Part shown: in pieces, positions 43,060 through 50,894 of the stretch
Layout of the letters: each line of letters opens with the position of its first letter
How positions within the stretch are numbered: position 1 is the first letter of the stretch
NCBI RefSeq assembly: GCF_048595215.1
Contig: NZ_JBMDWJ010000261.1
Span: 1 to 64,000 of the forward strand
Origin: Siphonobacter sp048595215
Lineage (GTDB): Bacteria; Bacteroidota; Bacteroidia; Cytophagales; Spirosomataceae
Reading direction: 5' to 3'
Length of the DNA: 64,000 nucleotides
Notes under the pieces: generated by a model
Seen by the model: the letters and a program-made list of their open reading frames with translations, nothing else
Databases searched by the model: none
Told to the model about the DNA's origin: nothing
Made by a program: the position numbers and the translations under genes

Positions 43060-43489
43060 GGTAAGTCATTACGTAATGGTGTTTAATTTCTGCGGTACAT
43101 ACCAACCCGTGACGTTCGTAAAAGCGGCGGGCGGATTCATTGACCTGCAGGACGGTTAGCTGCAAAGGTAAAGCTCGTTGCCGGGCTTCAGCCTTTAATT
43201 GTTCCAATAAAACCGAACCAATTCCCTGATTCTGAAAGGTAGGTAATAAATACAGTTCCGACAGAAAAATTTCATCCGTTCGACGCTCTACCCGGAGCGT
43301 ACCTACGGGCGTTTCGTCCTGACAAATGATCTGCGTAAGCGACTGCTGGTAGGTCTGTTCAAAAAACTCCCATTGAATCCGCTCGTACCAGGCTCCCCAG
43401 GTTTCTACCACATACAATCCCAGGGCTTTCTTCTTGACGAAATAAGCCCAATCTCGGTCTTGCGTAGTAGCCTGGCGAAGCGTGATCAT
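43052..43489 (-). CDS. GNAT family N-acetyltransferase
   Basis: A 145-residue acetyltransferase beginning MITLRQATTQDRDWAYF. The acetyl-CoA-binding motif A is visible (LYLLPTFQNQGIGSVLLEQL), followed by LQVNESARRFYERHGL. The substrate is unknown. I chose the ATG at 43489: it matches the family start and leaves a 22-base gap to the DUF4835 gene, whereas the upstream frame is an Arg-rich overlap. It overlaps the next gene by 8 bases. Confidence 0.88.
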   Translation of the reverse strand: MITLRQATTQDRDWAYFVKKKALGLYVVETWGAWYERIQWEFFEQTYQQSLTQIICQDETPVGTLRVERRTDEIFLSELYLLPTFQNQGIGSVLLEQLKAEARQRALPLQLTVLQVNESARRFYERHGLVCTAEIKHHYVMTYHG

Positions 43490-43511
43490 GGAGGAGAAGA
43501 ACGAAGAATCC

Positions 43512-44420
43512 TTACTTGGTAAGTCTTCGATACGAATCCGTTTTAGTTGGATCGAGTTGGGATAAGACCTGAAACGCCTGCGTTTTTTCGGCCGCCGTAC
43601 CCTGCGAAAACACCTGAACGATTTCTTCGGACTTGGCGTCAAAAAAACTGTTAATCAAAATCGAAGTAGGTTTCAGCTGGATGACCTGCCGGATGTCGTT
43701 GAGTACGCCAAGAATATTCTTCCGGGCCTGATCGGGCTGATCGCTGAAAGCATCCATGGAAAGCCGGTGATACGTGTACAACCCTTCCCGAAAAGGAATC
43801 ATTTGCTGATTCTGCAGATTTTCGACCAGCCAGTACCGACTTCGCTGATCGCCCCGCTGATCCCAGCCGGAAAACCCGCCATTGGAAGCCAGATTGGCTA
43901 CGTTATAGGCCCGCTGAATCCAGGCTTCACCACCGCGTTTGCCGAATGAATCATAGTCCAGCGCCAGAGCAATGTAGCTGTAGTAGGCTAGCATGGACGT
44001 AAGGTTATCCGAGAAAACGTTATCGTTAAAATTCAGCGGATTTTCGGGTAAGTATTTAAAAGAAAACGCCCGATCTACGTACCGAAGCAGTACACTTTCG
44101 TAGTTGGTACCAAAAATGGGGCGGTTTACCTGAATAATGGCTTGTCCTTCGTAATCACCCTGAGCAGTAGCCTTCTGAAGATTGATGGAAATATCCAGGT
44201 GAATTTTTTCCTCCTGCCGAAACTGATCATTCGTCCAACGGCGGCCGTTCACAAAGTCCGTCATGGCCCGCTGCAATTCACCGTAAATCTGCTGAGCGTT
44301 GTTGGCTTGCTGGTTTACGCGTACCTGGTCCGTCCGTAGGGTAATGTTACAGGCCAGTTCCTGGGCGGAGGCCGTACCCCACAGGACTAGCGTACATACA
44401 ATGGAAAGCAAATATTTCAT
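43512..44420 (-). CDS. DUF4835 family protein (T9SS-associated, PorD-like)
   Basis: A 302-residue exported protein with a signal peptide ending TASAQ near residue 20, then ELACNITLRTDQVRVNQQ, FVNGRRWTNDQF, and a C-terminal half with SMLAYYSYIALALDYDSFG. This is a conserved Bacteroidota family usually located between coaBC and recN, as here. Some databases name it PorD of the type IX secretion system; I recall this rather than prove it, and the sequence alone does not show a function. The ATG at 44420 opens the signal. Confidence 0.85.
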   Translation of the reverse strand: MKYLLSIVCTLVLWGTASAQELACNITLRTDQVRVNQQANNAQQIYGELQRAMTDFVNGRRWTNDQFRQEEKIHLDISINLQKATAQGDYEGQAIIQVNRPIFGTNYESVLLRYVDRAFSFKYLPENPLNFNDNVFSDNLTSMLAYYSYIALALDYDSFGKRGGEAWIQRAYNVANLASNGGFSGWDQRGDQRSRYWLVENLQNQQMIPFREGLYTYHRLSMDAFSDQPDQARKNILGVLNDIRQVIQLKPTSILINSFFDAKSEEIVQVFSQGTAAEKTQAFQVLSQLDPTKTDSYRRLTK

Positions 44421-44441
44421 AAAAAACACGGGGATGGATGC

Positions 44442-45638
44442 TTACAAATACGCGACAATGGCCTTTAAAATATCATCGGCTACTTCCGCCTTACTTTTCA
44501 ATGGGTATTCCGTCAGTTGCTGGTTACGATCGATAACCGTGATTTGATTGGTATCATAACCAAAGCCGGCACCCGTATGGTTTAGCGAATTTAGGACGAT
44601 TAAGTCAAAATTCTTACGGGTTAATTTTTCCCGGGCATTCGCCACTTCATTCGTCGTTTCGAGAGCAAAGCCGACGAGCAATTGACCCGAACGTTTTTGT
44701 TGACCCAGGGTAGCTGCAATATCAACGGTTTTACGCAGCTCAATGGTAAAGCTCGCTTCCGTTTTTTTGATTTTTTGCTCCGCTACGACAACGGGGGTAT
44801 AGTCCGCTACGGCTGCCGCTAGTATCGTTACTTCCTGGTCGGCAAAGACCTCCTGACAGGCTTCGTACATTTCCTGAGCCGAGCGTACCGGATGGAACGT
44901 TATGGAAGGATGCGGCGAAGCCAGAGCCGTGGGGCCGCTGACCAGCGTTACTTGTGCTCCCTGAGCGGCTAGCTGCCCAGCCAGTGCGTAGCCCATTTTG
45001 CCGGATGAATGATTGGAAATAAAGCGTACGGGATCAAGGGCTTCCTGGGTAGGACCAGCCGTAATGAGTACTTTTTTATCCTTCCAGGGGGTCTCAGTAA
45101 AGTGATTCTCTACTACGGCTAAAAGTTCTTCGGGTTCGGCCATGCGTCCTTCGCCGATTAAACCGCTAGCGAGTTCGCCGTAGCCTGCCTGAACAATAGT
45201 GTTGCCAAATTGCTGGAGTCGGTTCAGATTTTCCCGCGTGGCCGGATGGTGATACATATCCAGGTCCATCGCCGGAGCCCAATACACCGGGCAGCGGGCC
45301 GAGAGGTACACGGCCATCAACAAATCGTCGCAGTGACCCTGAGCTGCTTTCGCCAGCGTATGGGCCGTCGCCGGAGCGATGAGCATAAGATCCGCCCAAA
45401 GTCCCAACTCCACGTGATTATTCCAGACACCCGTTGTACCGTTTGCTACAAACGTGGTATACACCGGTCGTTTGGAAAGCGTACTCAGCGTGAGCGGCGT
45501 AATAAAGTCCTGAGCTGCTTGGGTCATCACCACCTGTACTTCCGCACCCGCTTTAATCAGTAAGCGTACGAAGGAAGCTGTTTTGTAGGCGGCAATACTG
45601 CCCGTGACGCCCAGTAAAATTCGTTTTCCCGTCAGCAT
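44442..45638 (-). CDS. coaBC: Bifunctional phosphopantothenoylcysteine decarboxylase / phosphopantothenate-cysteine ligase
   Basis: A 398-residue coenzyme A biosynthesis enzyme. The N-terminal CoaC flavoprotein domain shows GSIAAYKT at 11-18, the NHVELGLWADLMLIAPATA region with the active-site His near 75 and PAMDLDMY. The C-terminal CoaB domain shows ITAGPTQEALDPVRFISNHS and the late KKNFDLIVLN-like segment. It makes 4'-phosphopantetheine from phosphopantothenate and cysteine. It is the third gene of the bamD-rpoZ-coaBC run. Confidence 0.96.
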   Translation of the reverse strand: MLTGKRILLGVTGSIAAYKTASFVRLLIKAGAEVQVVMTQAAQDFITPLTLSTLSKRPVYTTFVANGTTGVWNNHVELGLWADLMLIAPATAHTLAKAAQGHCDDLLMAVYLSARCPVYWAPAMDLDMYHHPATRENLNRLQQFGNTIVQAGYGELASGLIGEGRMAEPEELLAVVENHFTETPWKDKKVLITAGPTQEALDPVRFISNHSSGKMGYALAGQLAAQGAQVTLVSGPTALASPHPSITFHPVRSAQEMYEACQEVFADQEVTILAAAVADYTPVVVAEQKIKKTEASFTIELRKTVDIAATLGQQKRSGQLLVGFALETTNEVANAREKLTRKNFDLIVLNSLNHTGAGFGYDTNQITVIDRNQQLTEYPLKSKAEVADDILKAIVAYL

Positions 45639-45660
45639 AAGCTAAAAAGTCTACTAATAA

Positions 45661-45694
45661 AAAACCTCCGCACTTAGACAAGCACGGAGGTTTT
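45661..45694 (-). terminator. Hairpin between rpoZ and coaBC
   Basis: AAAACCTCCG(c)ACTT-type arms pair with their complement around a short loop; on the minus strand the stem is followed by TTTTTTATT. It may partly end transcription after rpoZ. Confidence 0.7.
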
Positions 45695-45710
45695 CCCAAC
45701 GCTAAGAAGA

Positions 45711-46031
45711 TTAGTCTTCGCTCGGTAATTCACTCCGGTAACGCCAGTTTACGCGTTCTTCAATGTACTCTTCAATAGCCAGAGAAGCGGGCTTGGGCTG
45801 ACGCTCGTAATGTTTGGAAATTTCGATCTGTTCGCGGTTCTCGAAGATTTCTTCGAGGTTATCCACCGTAGAAGCAAATTCAGAAAGCTTTTGATTGAGT
45901 TCTTCCTTTTGCTTCACAGACAATTGTTTCGCACGAGACGCCATGATGGCTACTGCCTCGTAAATATTGCCGTTGGTTTTAGCGGCCAGTTTGTCCGTGT
46001 CGCGAGTAACGATAGAAGGATTCGCGGGCAT
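45711..46031 (-). CDS. rpoZ: RNA polymerase omega subunit, Bacteroidota type
   Basis: A 106-residue protein, MPANPSIVTRDTDKLAAKTN, then NIYEAVAIMASRAKQLS, the RpoZ core helix pair (with the conserved 'Y.A..I...RA'). The tail is acidic and helical. Omega helps assemble and stabilise the polymerase beta' subunit. The position after bamD and before coaBC is conserved in Bacteroidota. Confidence 0.9.
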   Translation of the reverse strand: MPANPSIVTRDTDKLAAKTNGNIYEAVAIMASRAKQLSVKQKEELNQKLSEFASTVDNLEEIFENREQIEISKHYERQPKPASLAIEEYIEERVNWRYRSELPSED

Positions 46032-46063
46032 ATCTTTACTAATTTAATGGTTACGTAATGAAA

Positions 46064-46975
46064 TTAATTCGAAGAGCTACCACTGCCCAAACGTCCCGTG
46101 TTGGCCGGTTGGTTGGTTTTCTCTTTGTCTTTCTGAGCAGCTTTTGCCAAACGCTCCTGTTCGGCTAGATCAGCCGATTTTTTAACGGAAACTTCGTAGA
46201 AACGTTCCGCTTTTTTCAGAAGCTTGCTATTCGGATACGTATCCACAAACTCCTGATAGTATTTAACTACGTCGTCGTAACGCTCTTTTTGCTTGGTATA
46301 CAAGCTGTTTTGAGCAAAATCATACTGGGACTGTACCTGTAAAAACGCCAGTTCTTCATTATAATCCGAATCAGGAAATTCCTTTTTGAAGTTATTTACT
46401 GCGTATACCGCCGAGCGATAATTCTGCAAGTTTGTCGGACTGGTTTTATAGTAGAGCTTGGCCCGTTCGTAGGATTTCTTTTCCAGCTTCTTCCGCGATT
46501 CTTTAATGATTTTGGAAGCTTCTTCCACAAATTTACTCTGCGGATACGTGTTGATGAAGCTTTGCATGGCATCCATCGCCGTCAGCGTACTGGCCTGATC
46601 CAAGTAATACGGCATCGAAGCCCGGTAGGAAGCATACGAACTCATGTACAACGCTTCTTCGGCCTTCTCGCTTCGGCCAAAGGTTTCGTAGAAACGCTTG
46701 AACTGAAACGAAGCCACTTCGTACTGCTGAAGGTGATAGTTACAGTAGGCTTCGTAGAAAGTAGCCAATTCCTGCTGATCGGAGCCTTTCAAAAGGGGCT
46801 TGAGTTCTTCAAACAGTAGTACGGCTTTATCGTAATCGCCTTTTTTGTAATACGTCAGGGCGGCCTGGTATTTCTGTTCGTCAGTACCCTTTTTACGAAG
46901 TTTTTCGAAATTCCCGCAGGAACTAAAAACTAGCGTAATGCCCAGAAAAAGAACTAAATACCGAATAGTCTGCAT
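46064..46975 (-). CDS. bamD: Outer-membrane assembly lipoprotein BamD
   Basis: A 303-residue lipoprotein (MQTIRYLVLFLGITLVFSSC, lipidated Cys20) with TPR-like helical repeats from about residue 30 to 270 (KYQAALTYYKKGDYDKAVLL; FIDTYPNSKLLKKA-type caps). It belongs to the BAM complex that folds outer-membrane proteins. The ATG at 46975 opens the lipoprotein signal; an upstream in-frame start adds 13 residues. The upstream promoter is TTG-N21-TATCTTTG. Confidence 0.93.
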   Translation of the reverse strand: MQTIRYLVLFLGITLVFSSCGNFEKLRKKGTDEQKYQAALTYYKKGDYDKAVLLFEELKPLLKGSDQQELATFYEAYCNYHLQQYEVASFQFKRFYETFGRSEKAEEALYMSSYASYRASMPYYLDQASTLTAMDAMQSFINTYPQSKFVEEASKIIKESRKKLEKKSYERAKLYYKTSPTNLQNYRSAVYAVNNFKKEFPDSDYNEELAFLQVQSQYDFAQNSLYTKQKERYDDVVKYYQEFVDTYPNSKLLKKAERFYEVSVKKSADLAEQERLAKAAQKDKEKTNQPANTGRLGSGSSSN

Positions 46976-46982
46976 AAGTCCG

Positions 46983-47014
46983 CAAAGATACGTCTTTCCT
47001 GTTAGAGTTAACAA
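46983..47014 (-). promoter_or_regulatory. Promoter of the bamD operon (TTG-N21-TATCTTTG)
   Basis: On the minus strand TATCTTTG at 46983-46990 fits TAnnTTTG perfectly, and TTG lies 21 bases upstream at 47012-47014. The element is only 8 bases from the chosen bamD start, so the leader would be very short. Confidence 0.6.
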
Positions 47015-47192
47015 GGCTTCCGTAGGTTTTTAAGAGAGTGGAGAGACTTGGTAACGAAAAAAGGAGACGTTTCGTCACTCTGGCAGACTACTAAATGCTA
47101 TTTTTTTCGAAAAGGCTTCCTTAACCGGTTGTAAACGAAGGCTTGGCGGCTCATTACGCCGAAAAAATTAACCATTAGATCACACCCTTTTT

Positions 47193-48128
47193 CTAATAGC
47201 CTTTCTGCGGATCAATGACGTTTTCGAGGGGCTTATGGGATAGAAACTTGTGTAGATTGCTGAGGAAAACATCGATTAGATCTTTGAATTCCTCGGCGTA
47301 TCCGCCCCCTGAATGCTGGGAAAGAATCACGTTAGGACAATCCCAAAGTGGATGGTCGCTGGGTAAGGGTTCCTGCTCCGTTACATCCAGCACGGCTCCG
47401 GCAATATCACCGTTGAGCAGGGCCTGTACCAAAGCGGGTTCGTCCACCGTTGAGCCGCGACCCACGTTGGCAAATACCGCCGACGTATCCATGCGGGCAA
47501 TCATTTCTGCCGAAACAAAACGGGCCGTTTGCTCCGTACCCGGTAGGGTATTGATGATGACTTGAAATTCACCAATGCCTTCGATAATCTCTTCGGGGGT
47601 ACGGAAACGGGCTTCCGGGTTGCTACGGCCAAAGAACGCAATTTCGCAATCAAAGCCACTGAGGATTTTACGGCAGGCCTGGGCGATGCTACCCGTCCCC
47701 AGGATTAGTACTTTTTTCCGCCGAAGCAGGCTCATCTCCATGCGTAGCGATTGGCCTACCCATTCATTACGACTGCGAAGAATACCCAGCCAGTCCATTT
47801 TCCGGTAAAAAGCCAGTACACCTCCCACGGCAGTTTCCGCACAGGGTTGGGCGTAAAAACCCTTCATATTCGTGAGCTGAGCTTCGCTTTTCAGGTTCTG
47901 ATACTTATCAAATCCTACGGAATGAAGCTGTATCCAGCGAAGATTATCGGCCGCTTCGAGCCATTCAGCCGGCGGATTTCCAAAGACGATTTCAGCTTTT
48001 TTGATGTTTTCTGCCCGCGTTGCCTCGGTAATATCAATCTCAAAAACCGCATCAATGGATTGGGGCAGCTTCGATAAAAAATACTCTTTTTCTTCGGCCC
48101 GTACGGGAAGTTGAACGTATAGATTCAT
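47193..48128 (-). CDS. D-2-hydroxyacid dehydrogenase
   Basis: A 311-residue NAD-dependent oxidoreductase. It has a catalytic domain split around a Rossmann domain with LGTGSIAQACRKIL near 145, the Arg in NVGRGSTVDEPAL, Glu in LDVTEQEPLP and His in SQHSGGGYAEEF. The family includes lactate, glycerate and phosphoglycerate dehydrogenases; the substrate is not fixed. The GxGSIA motif has Ser where many have Gly. The gene stands alone. Confidence 0.9.
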   Translation of the reverse strand: MNLYVQLPVRAEEKEYFLSKLPQSIDAVFEIDITEATRAENIKKAEIVFGNPPAEWLEAADNLRWIQLHSVGFDKYQNLKSEAQLTNMKGFYAQPCAETAVGGVLAFYRKMDWLGILRSRNEWVGQSLRMEMSLLRRKKVLILGTGSIAQACRKILSGFDCEIAFFGRSNPEARFRTPEEIIEGIGEFQVIINTLPGTEQTARFVSAEMIARMDTSAVFANVGRGSTVDEPALVQALLNGDIAGAVLDVTEQEPLPSDHPLWDCPNVILSQHSGGGYAEEFKDLIDVFLSNLHKFLSHKPLENVIDPQKGY

Positions 48129-48187
48129 AATCGTGTAGCAAATGAAACGTAGAGTCCGTTAAAAAACTCACTCCAAGAAACGAAACA

Positions 48188-48231
48188 ACGCGGAGGGTAT
48201 CTAAAGCATCATACTTCAGCACCCTCCGCGT
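48188..48231. terminator. Hairpin after the mutarotase gene
   Basis: ACGCGGAGGGT and its complement form an 11-bp stem with a 22-base loop between the mutarotase and dehydrogenase genes, both on the minus strand. Confidence 0.7.
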
Positions 48232-48249
48232 CGTAGGAATGAGGCAATC

Positions 48250-49437
48250 TTATTTACGAACCGAAAAGCGGTATTCCGTCGTCGAGGCATACGTCTGACC
48301 CGGTTTCAGTACCGTCGAGGGGAAGGTAGCTTGATTGGGTGAATCTGGATAATGTTCCGTCTCCAGGCAAAGGCCAGACCGCTTTTTGTAGTTGACGTTG
48401 TTTTTGCCCGTCAGTTTTCCATCCAGGAAATTACCCGAATAGAATTGAACGGCGGGCTCGGTCGTAAGTAGTTCAATGGTGCGACCCGTAGTCGGCTCGT
48501 ATACCATTCCCTGCGATTTCAGGCCCGTACCGGCTTCGTCGAACACCCAGCAATGATCGTAGCCACCGCCGTTTTTGATTTGTTCGTCTTTTGTATCGTT
48601 AATCCGCTGACCCACTACGGTGGCCGTAGTAAAGTCAAATGGAGTACCTTTTACGTCTTGGAGCTTACCCGTTGGAATCAGGTCGGCACCTACGGGGACA
48701 ATCCGGCTGGCTTTAAGTTGTACTTCGTGTCCCAGAATATCACTCGTACCACCCGTTAGGTTAAAGTACGTGTGGTTGGTCAGGTTAACCACGGTCGGTT
48801 TATCCGTCGTCGCCTGATAGTCGAGGCGAAGGGCATTATGGTCGCTAAGCGTGTAGGTTACAGTGGCGTTGAGCGTACCGGGATACCCCTGATCTCCGTC
48901 GGGGCTAACCAGCGTTAACTTTAGTCCTACGGTAGAATCCGTTTTTACTTCTTCTGCCGTCCAGACTTTCTTGTCAAAGCCTTCCGTACCGCCGTGCAGC
49001 GAGTTTGGTCCGTTGTTGACGGGCAGTTTATAGGTTTTTCCTTCCAGATTGAACTGGCCCTTGGCAATGCGGTTCCCGTACCGTCCAATCAAGGCTCCGA
49101 AGTACGGAACGTTCGGTTGGCGGTAACCCGCCAGTGAGTCAAAGCCCAGTACAATGTCACCGAGCTTGCCTTCTTTATCGGGTACGTGGATTTCGGTGAT
49201 GATACCGCCGTAGTTGGTGATTTTCACCACCATACCCTGATTATTCGTCAGGGTATACAGGTCGACGGGCTGATTGTTGAGGGTGCCAAAGGCAACTTTC
49301 GTAATCGAAGCAGACATAGTGGAAGCAGTAGTAGAATCTTGGGTAGTGGTAGCCGTTTTTTCGGAAGACTGGCAGGCTGCTAAGGCCAGTCCCAGGAGCA
49401 GGGTTACACTTCCGAGGCGAAGGAATGAATGAAGCAT
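48250..49437 (-). CDS. galM: Lipoprotein aldose 1-epimerase (galactose mutarotase)
   Basis: A 395-residue periplasmic or surface mutarotase: lipoprotein signal (MLHSFLRLGSVTLLLGLALA then AC, lipidated Cys22), a Ser/Thr-rich linker, then the mutarotase beta-sandwich. Catalytic and binding residues appear in SLHGGTEGFDK, NLTNHTYFNLTGG and LCLETEHYPDSPNQ. It interconverts alpha and beta anomers of sugars such as glucose and galactose. The ATG at 49437 opens the signal peptide. Lipidation suggests it acts on sugars outside the cytosol. Confidence 0.93.
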   Translation of the reverse strand: MLHSFLRLGSVTLLLGLALAACQSSEKTATTTQDSTTASTMSASITKVAFGTLNNQPVDLYTLTNNQGMVVKITNYGGIITEIHVPDKEGKLGDIVLGFDSLAGYRQPNVPYFGALIGRYGNRIAKGQFNLEGKTYKLPVNNGPNSLHGGTEGFDKKVWTAEEVKTDSTVGLKLTLVSPDGDQGYPGTLNATVTYTLSDHNALRLDYQATTDKPTVVNLTNHTYFNLTGGTSDILGHEVQLKASRIVPVGADLIPTGKLQDVKGTPFDFTTATVVGQRINDTKDEQIKNGGGYDHCWVFDEAGTGLKSQGMVYEPTTGRTIELLTTEPAVQFYSGNFLDGKLTGKNNVNYKKRSGLCLETEHYPDSPNQATFPSTVLKPGQTYASTTEYRFSVRK

Positions 49438-49529
49438 GGTTACGAGGTTTAGGAAAAGATGGTCAGACGAAATCGCTTTCCAATCGATAGAAAGCAAAAC
49501 TATCGGCTTTCTGTTAGATACAAAGGCAT

Positions 49530-50870
49530 TTACGAAAAAGTAGTTTCTGCAAGAGACTGCTCTGGGTTGATTTCTACCCGTATGGCCGTCTGCGTTTTTT
49601 CGGTGATTTTGAATCGCTCGTCTACGCGGTGGCCCACAATCCAGGCAATCTGACCCTGGGATTCCAGTACGTAGACGCGATCTTTTTCGGTACGGGGCAC
49701 TTTCTGATTGACCAGAAAATCACTGACTTTCTGTCGTTTGCCGTCCAAACCGAGGGGGCAAAACCAGTCCCCCGGTTGCCAAATTCGCAGAGTAAGTGGA
49801 AAAATCAGTGCCGCTGCATCCAAATAGGCTATGAAAGGATTGGCTTCCCAGGAAAAATTTTCCTGCCGTTGCAACGTCAGGCTGAAAAAAGGTGTATTGA
49901 TAACAGCTGGAAGCTCCGAAATAGTATAGCCAGAGAGGGGAGACGTTTGTCGGACCTCCAGCAGCCAGCGTTGCCGATCGAGTACCAGCTCATACCGGGT
50001 AGAGAAATACCGGGTACCGGGCTGAGCCAGTCGGTTCTGATAGATCGCCTGACATTGTTGGTAGGAAAAGTCGTAGGCCTTGAGCGTTTCGGCCAGTACA
50101 AACAGCGGTTCGGGAAAGGCATCCAGCAAGGCAAACGAAATTTCGTGCGTTTGAGCCACCTGCTGTTGCCAGGATTGCAATTGTTGGGTAATAAATCGTT
50201 CGGCTGCTTCCATGCGGTCGAGGGTGGTACGAAAGGTACCTAGCAAATTGGGATTTAGCTCCTGTAACACGGGAACCACCTGATGACGGAGCCGATTGCG
50301 ACGATAGGTATCTTTCTCATTGCTCGAATCTTCGACCCAGGCTAAACCCTGTTCAGTAGCGTAGGCCTCCAGTTGCTGACGGCTGAAGCCCAGTAAGGGA
50401 CGAATCAGGGTAAGCGTTTGTGCGGGAATACCGCGAAACCCCGCAAGTCCCGTACCTCGAACTAAGTTTAATAGAACGGTTTCGAGGGAATCATTGAGGT
50501 GATGAGCCGTCAGAATGTAGGTGTAGCCCTGATCCGTTCGCAGACGTTCGAACCATTCGTAGCGTAACTGACGGGCGGCCAGCTGGGTGGATAAACCTTT
50601 CTGACGAGCGATGGTTAGCGTATCAAAGCGTTGGATGTAAAACGGAACGTTCTGCTGCTCGGCAAGCGTCTGCACGAAAAGCTCATCCCGAACCGATTCG
50701 GCTCTCCGGAGTTGAAAATTGACGTGAGCAATGCCGTAGGTGAAGCCAGCTTTTCGAATTAAATGGGTTAATACGACCGAATCCAGTCCTCCGCTGACGG
50801 CCAGTAACAGCCGATCCTGGGGAGAAAAGAACTTTCGCTCGTTAATGAATGCTAAAAATTCGGTCAGCAC
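49530..50870 (-). CDS. tilS: tRNA(Ile)-lysidine synthase
   Basis: A 446-residue enzyme that converts cytidine 34 of tRNA-Ile(CAU) to lysidine. The PP-loop SGGLDS is at 26-31, followed by ARQLRYEWFE, TAHHLNDSLETVLLNLVRGTG and RPLLGFSRQQLE, with the C-terminal TilS domain (KVSDFLVNQKVPRTEKDRVY). It starts with GTG at 50870. It is divergent from the OstA-like gene, with only 24 bases between starts. Confidence 0.96.
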   Translation of the reverse strand: MLTEFLAFINERKFFSPQDRLLLAVSGGLDSVVLTHLIRKAGFTYGIAHVNFQLRRAESVRDELFVQTLAEQQNVPFYIQRFDTLTIARQKGLSTQLAARQLRYEWFERLRTDQGYTYILTAHHLNDSLETVLLNLVRGTGLAGFRGIPAQTLTLIRPLLGFSRQQLEAYATEQGLAWVEDSSNEKDTYRRNRLRHQVVPVLQELNPNLLGTFRTTLDRMEAAERFITQQLQSWQQQVAQTHEISFALLDAFPEPLFVLAETLKAYDFSYQQCQAIYQNRLAQPGTRYFSTRYELVLDRQRWLLEVRQTSPLSGYTISELPAVINTPFFSLTLQRQENFSWEANPFIAYLDAAALIFPLTLRIWQPGDWFCPLGLDGKRQKVSDFLVNQKVPRTEKDRVYVLESQGQIAWIVGHRVDERFKITEKTQTAIRVEINPEQSLAETTFS

Positions 50871-50883
50871 GCTTGCGAATGGT

Positions 50884-50891
50884 TAATTTTG
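50884..50891 (+). promoter_or_regulatory. -7 promoter element (TAATTTTG)
   Basis: TAATTTTG matches TAnnTTTG exactly, three bases before the first ATG of the OstA-like gene (50895) and nine before the second (50901). The transcript would have almost no leader if the second ATG is used. Confidence 0.45.
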
Positions 50892-50894
50892 CCC

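Noticed and set aside
49629..50243. A 204-codon frame on the plus strand
   Set aside because: Antisense to tilS; no homology-like features.
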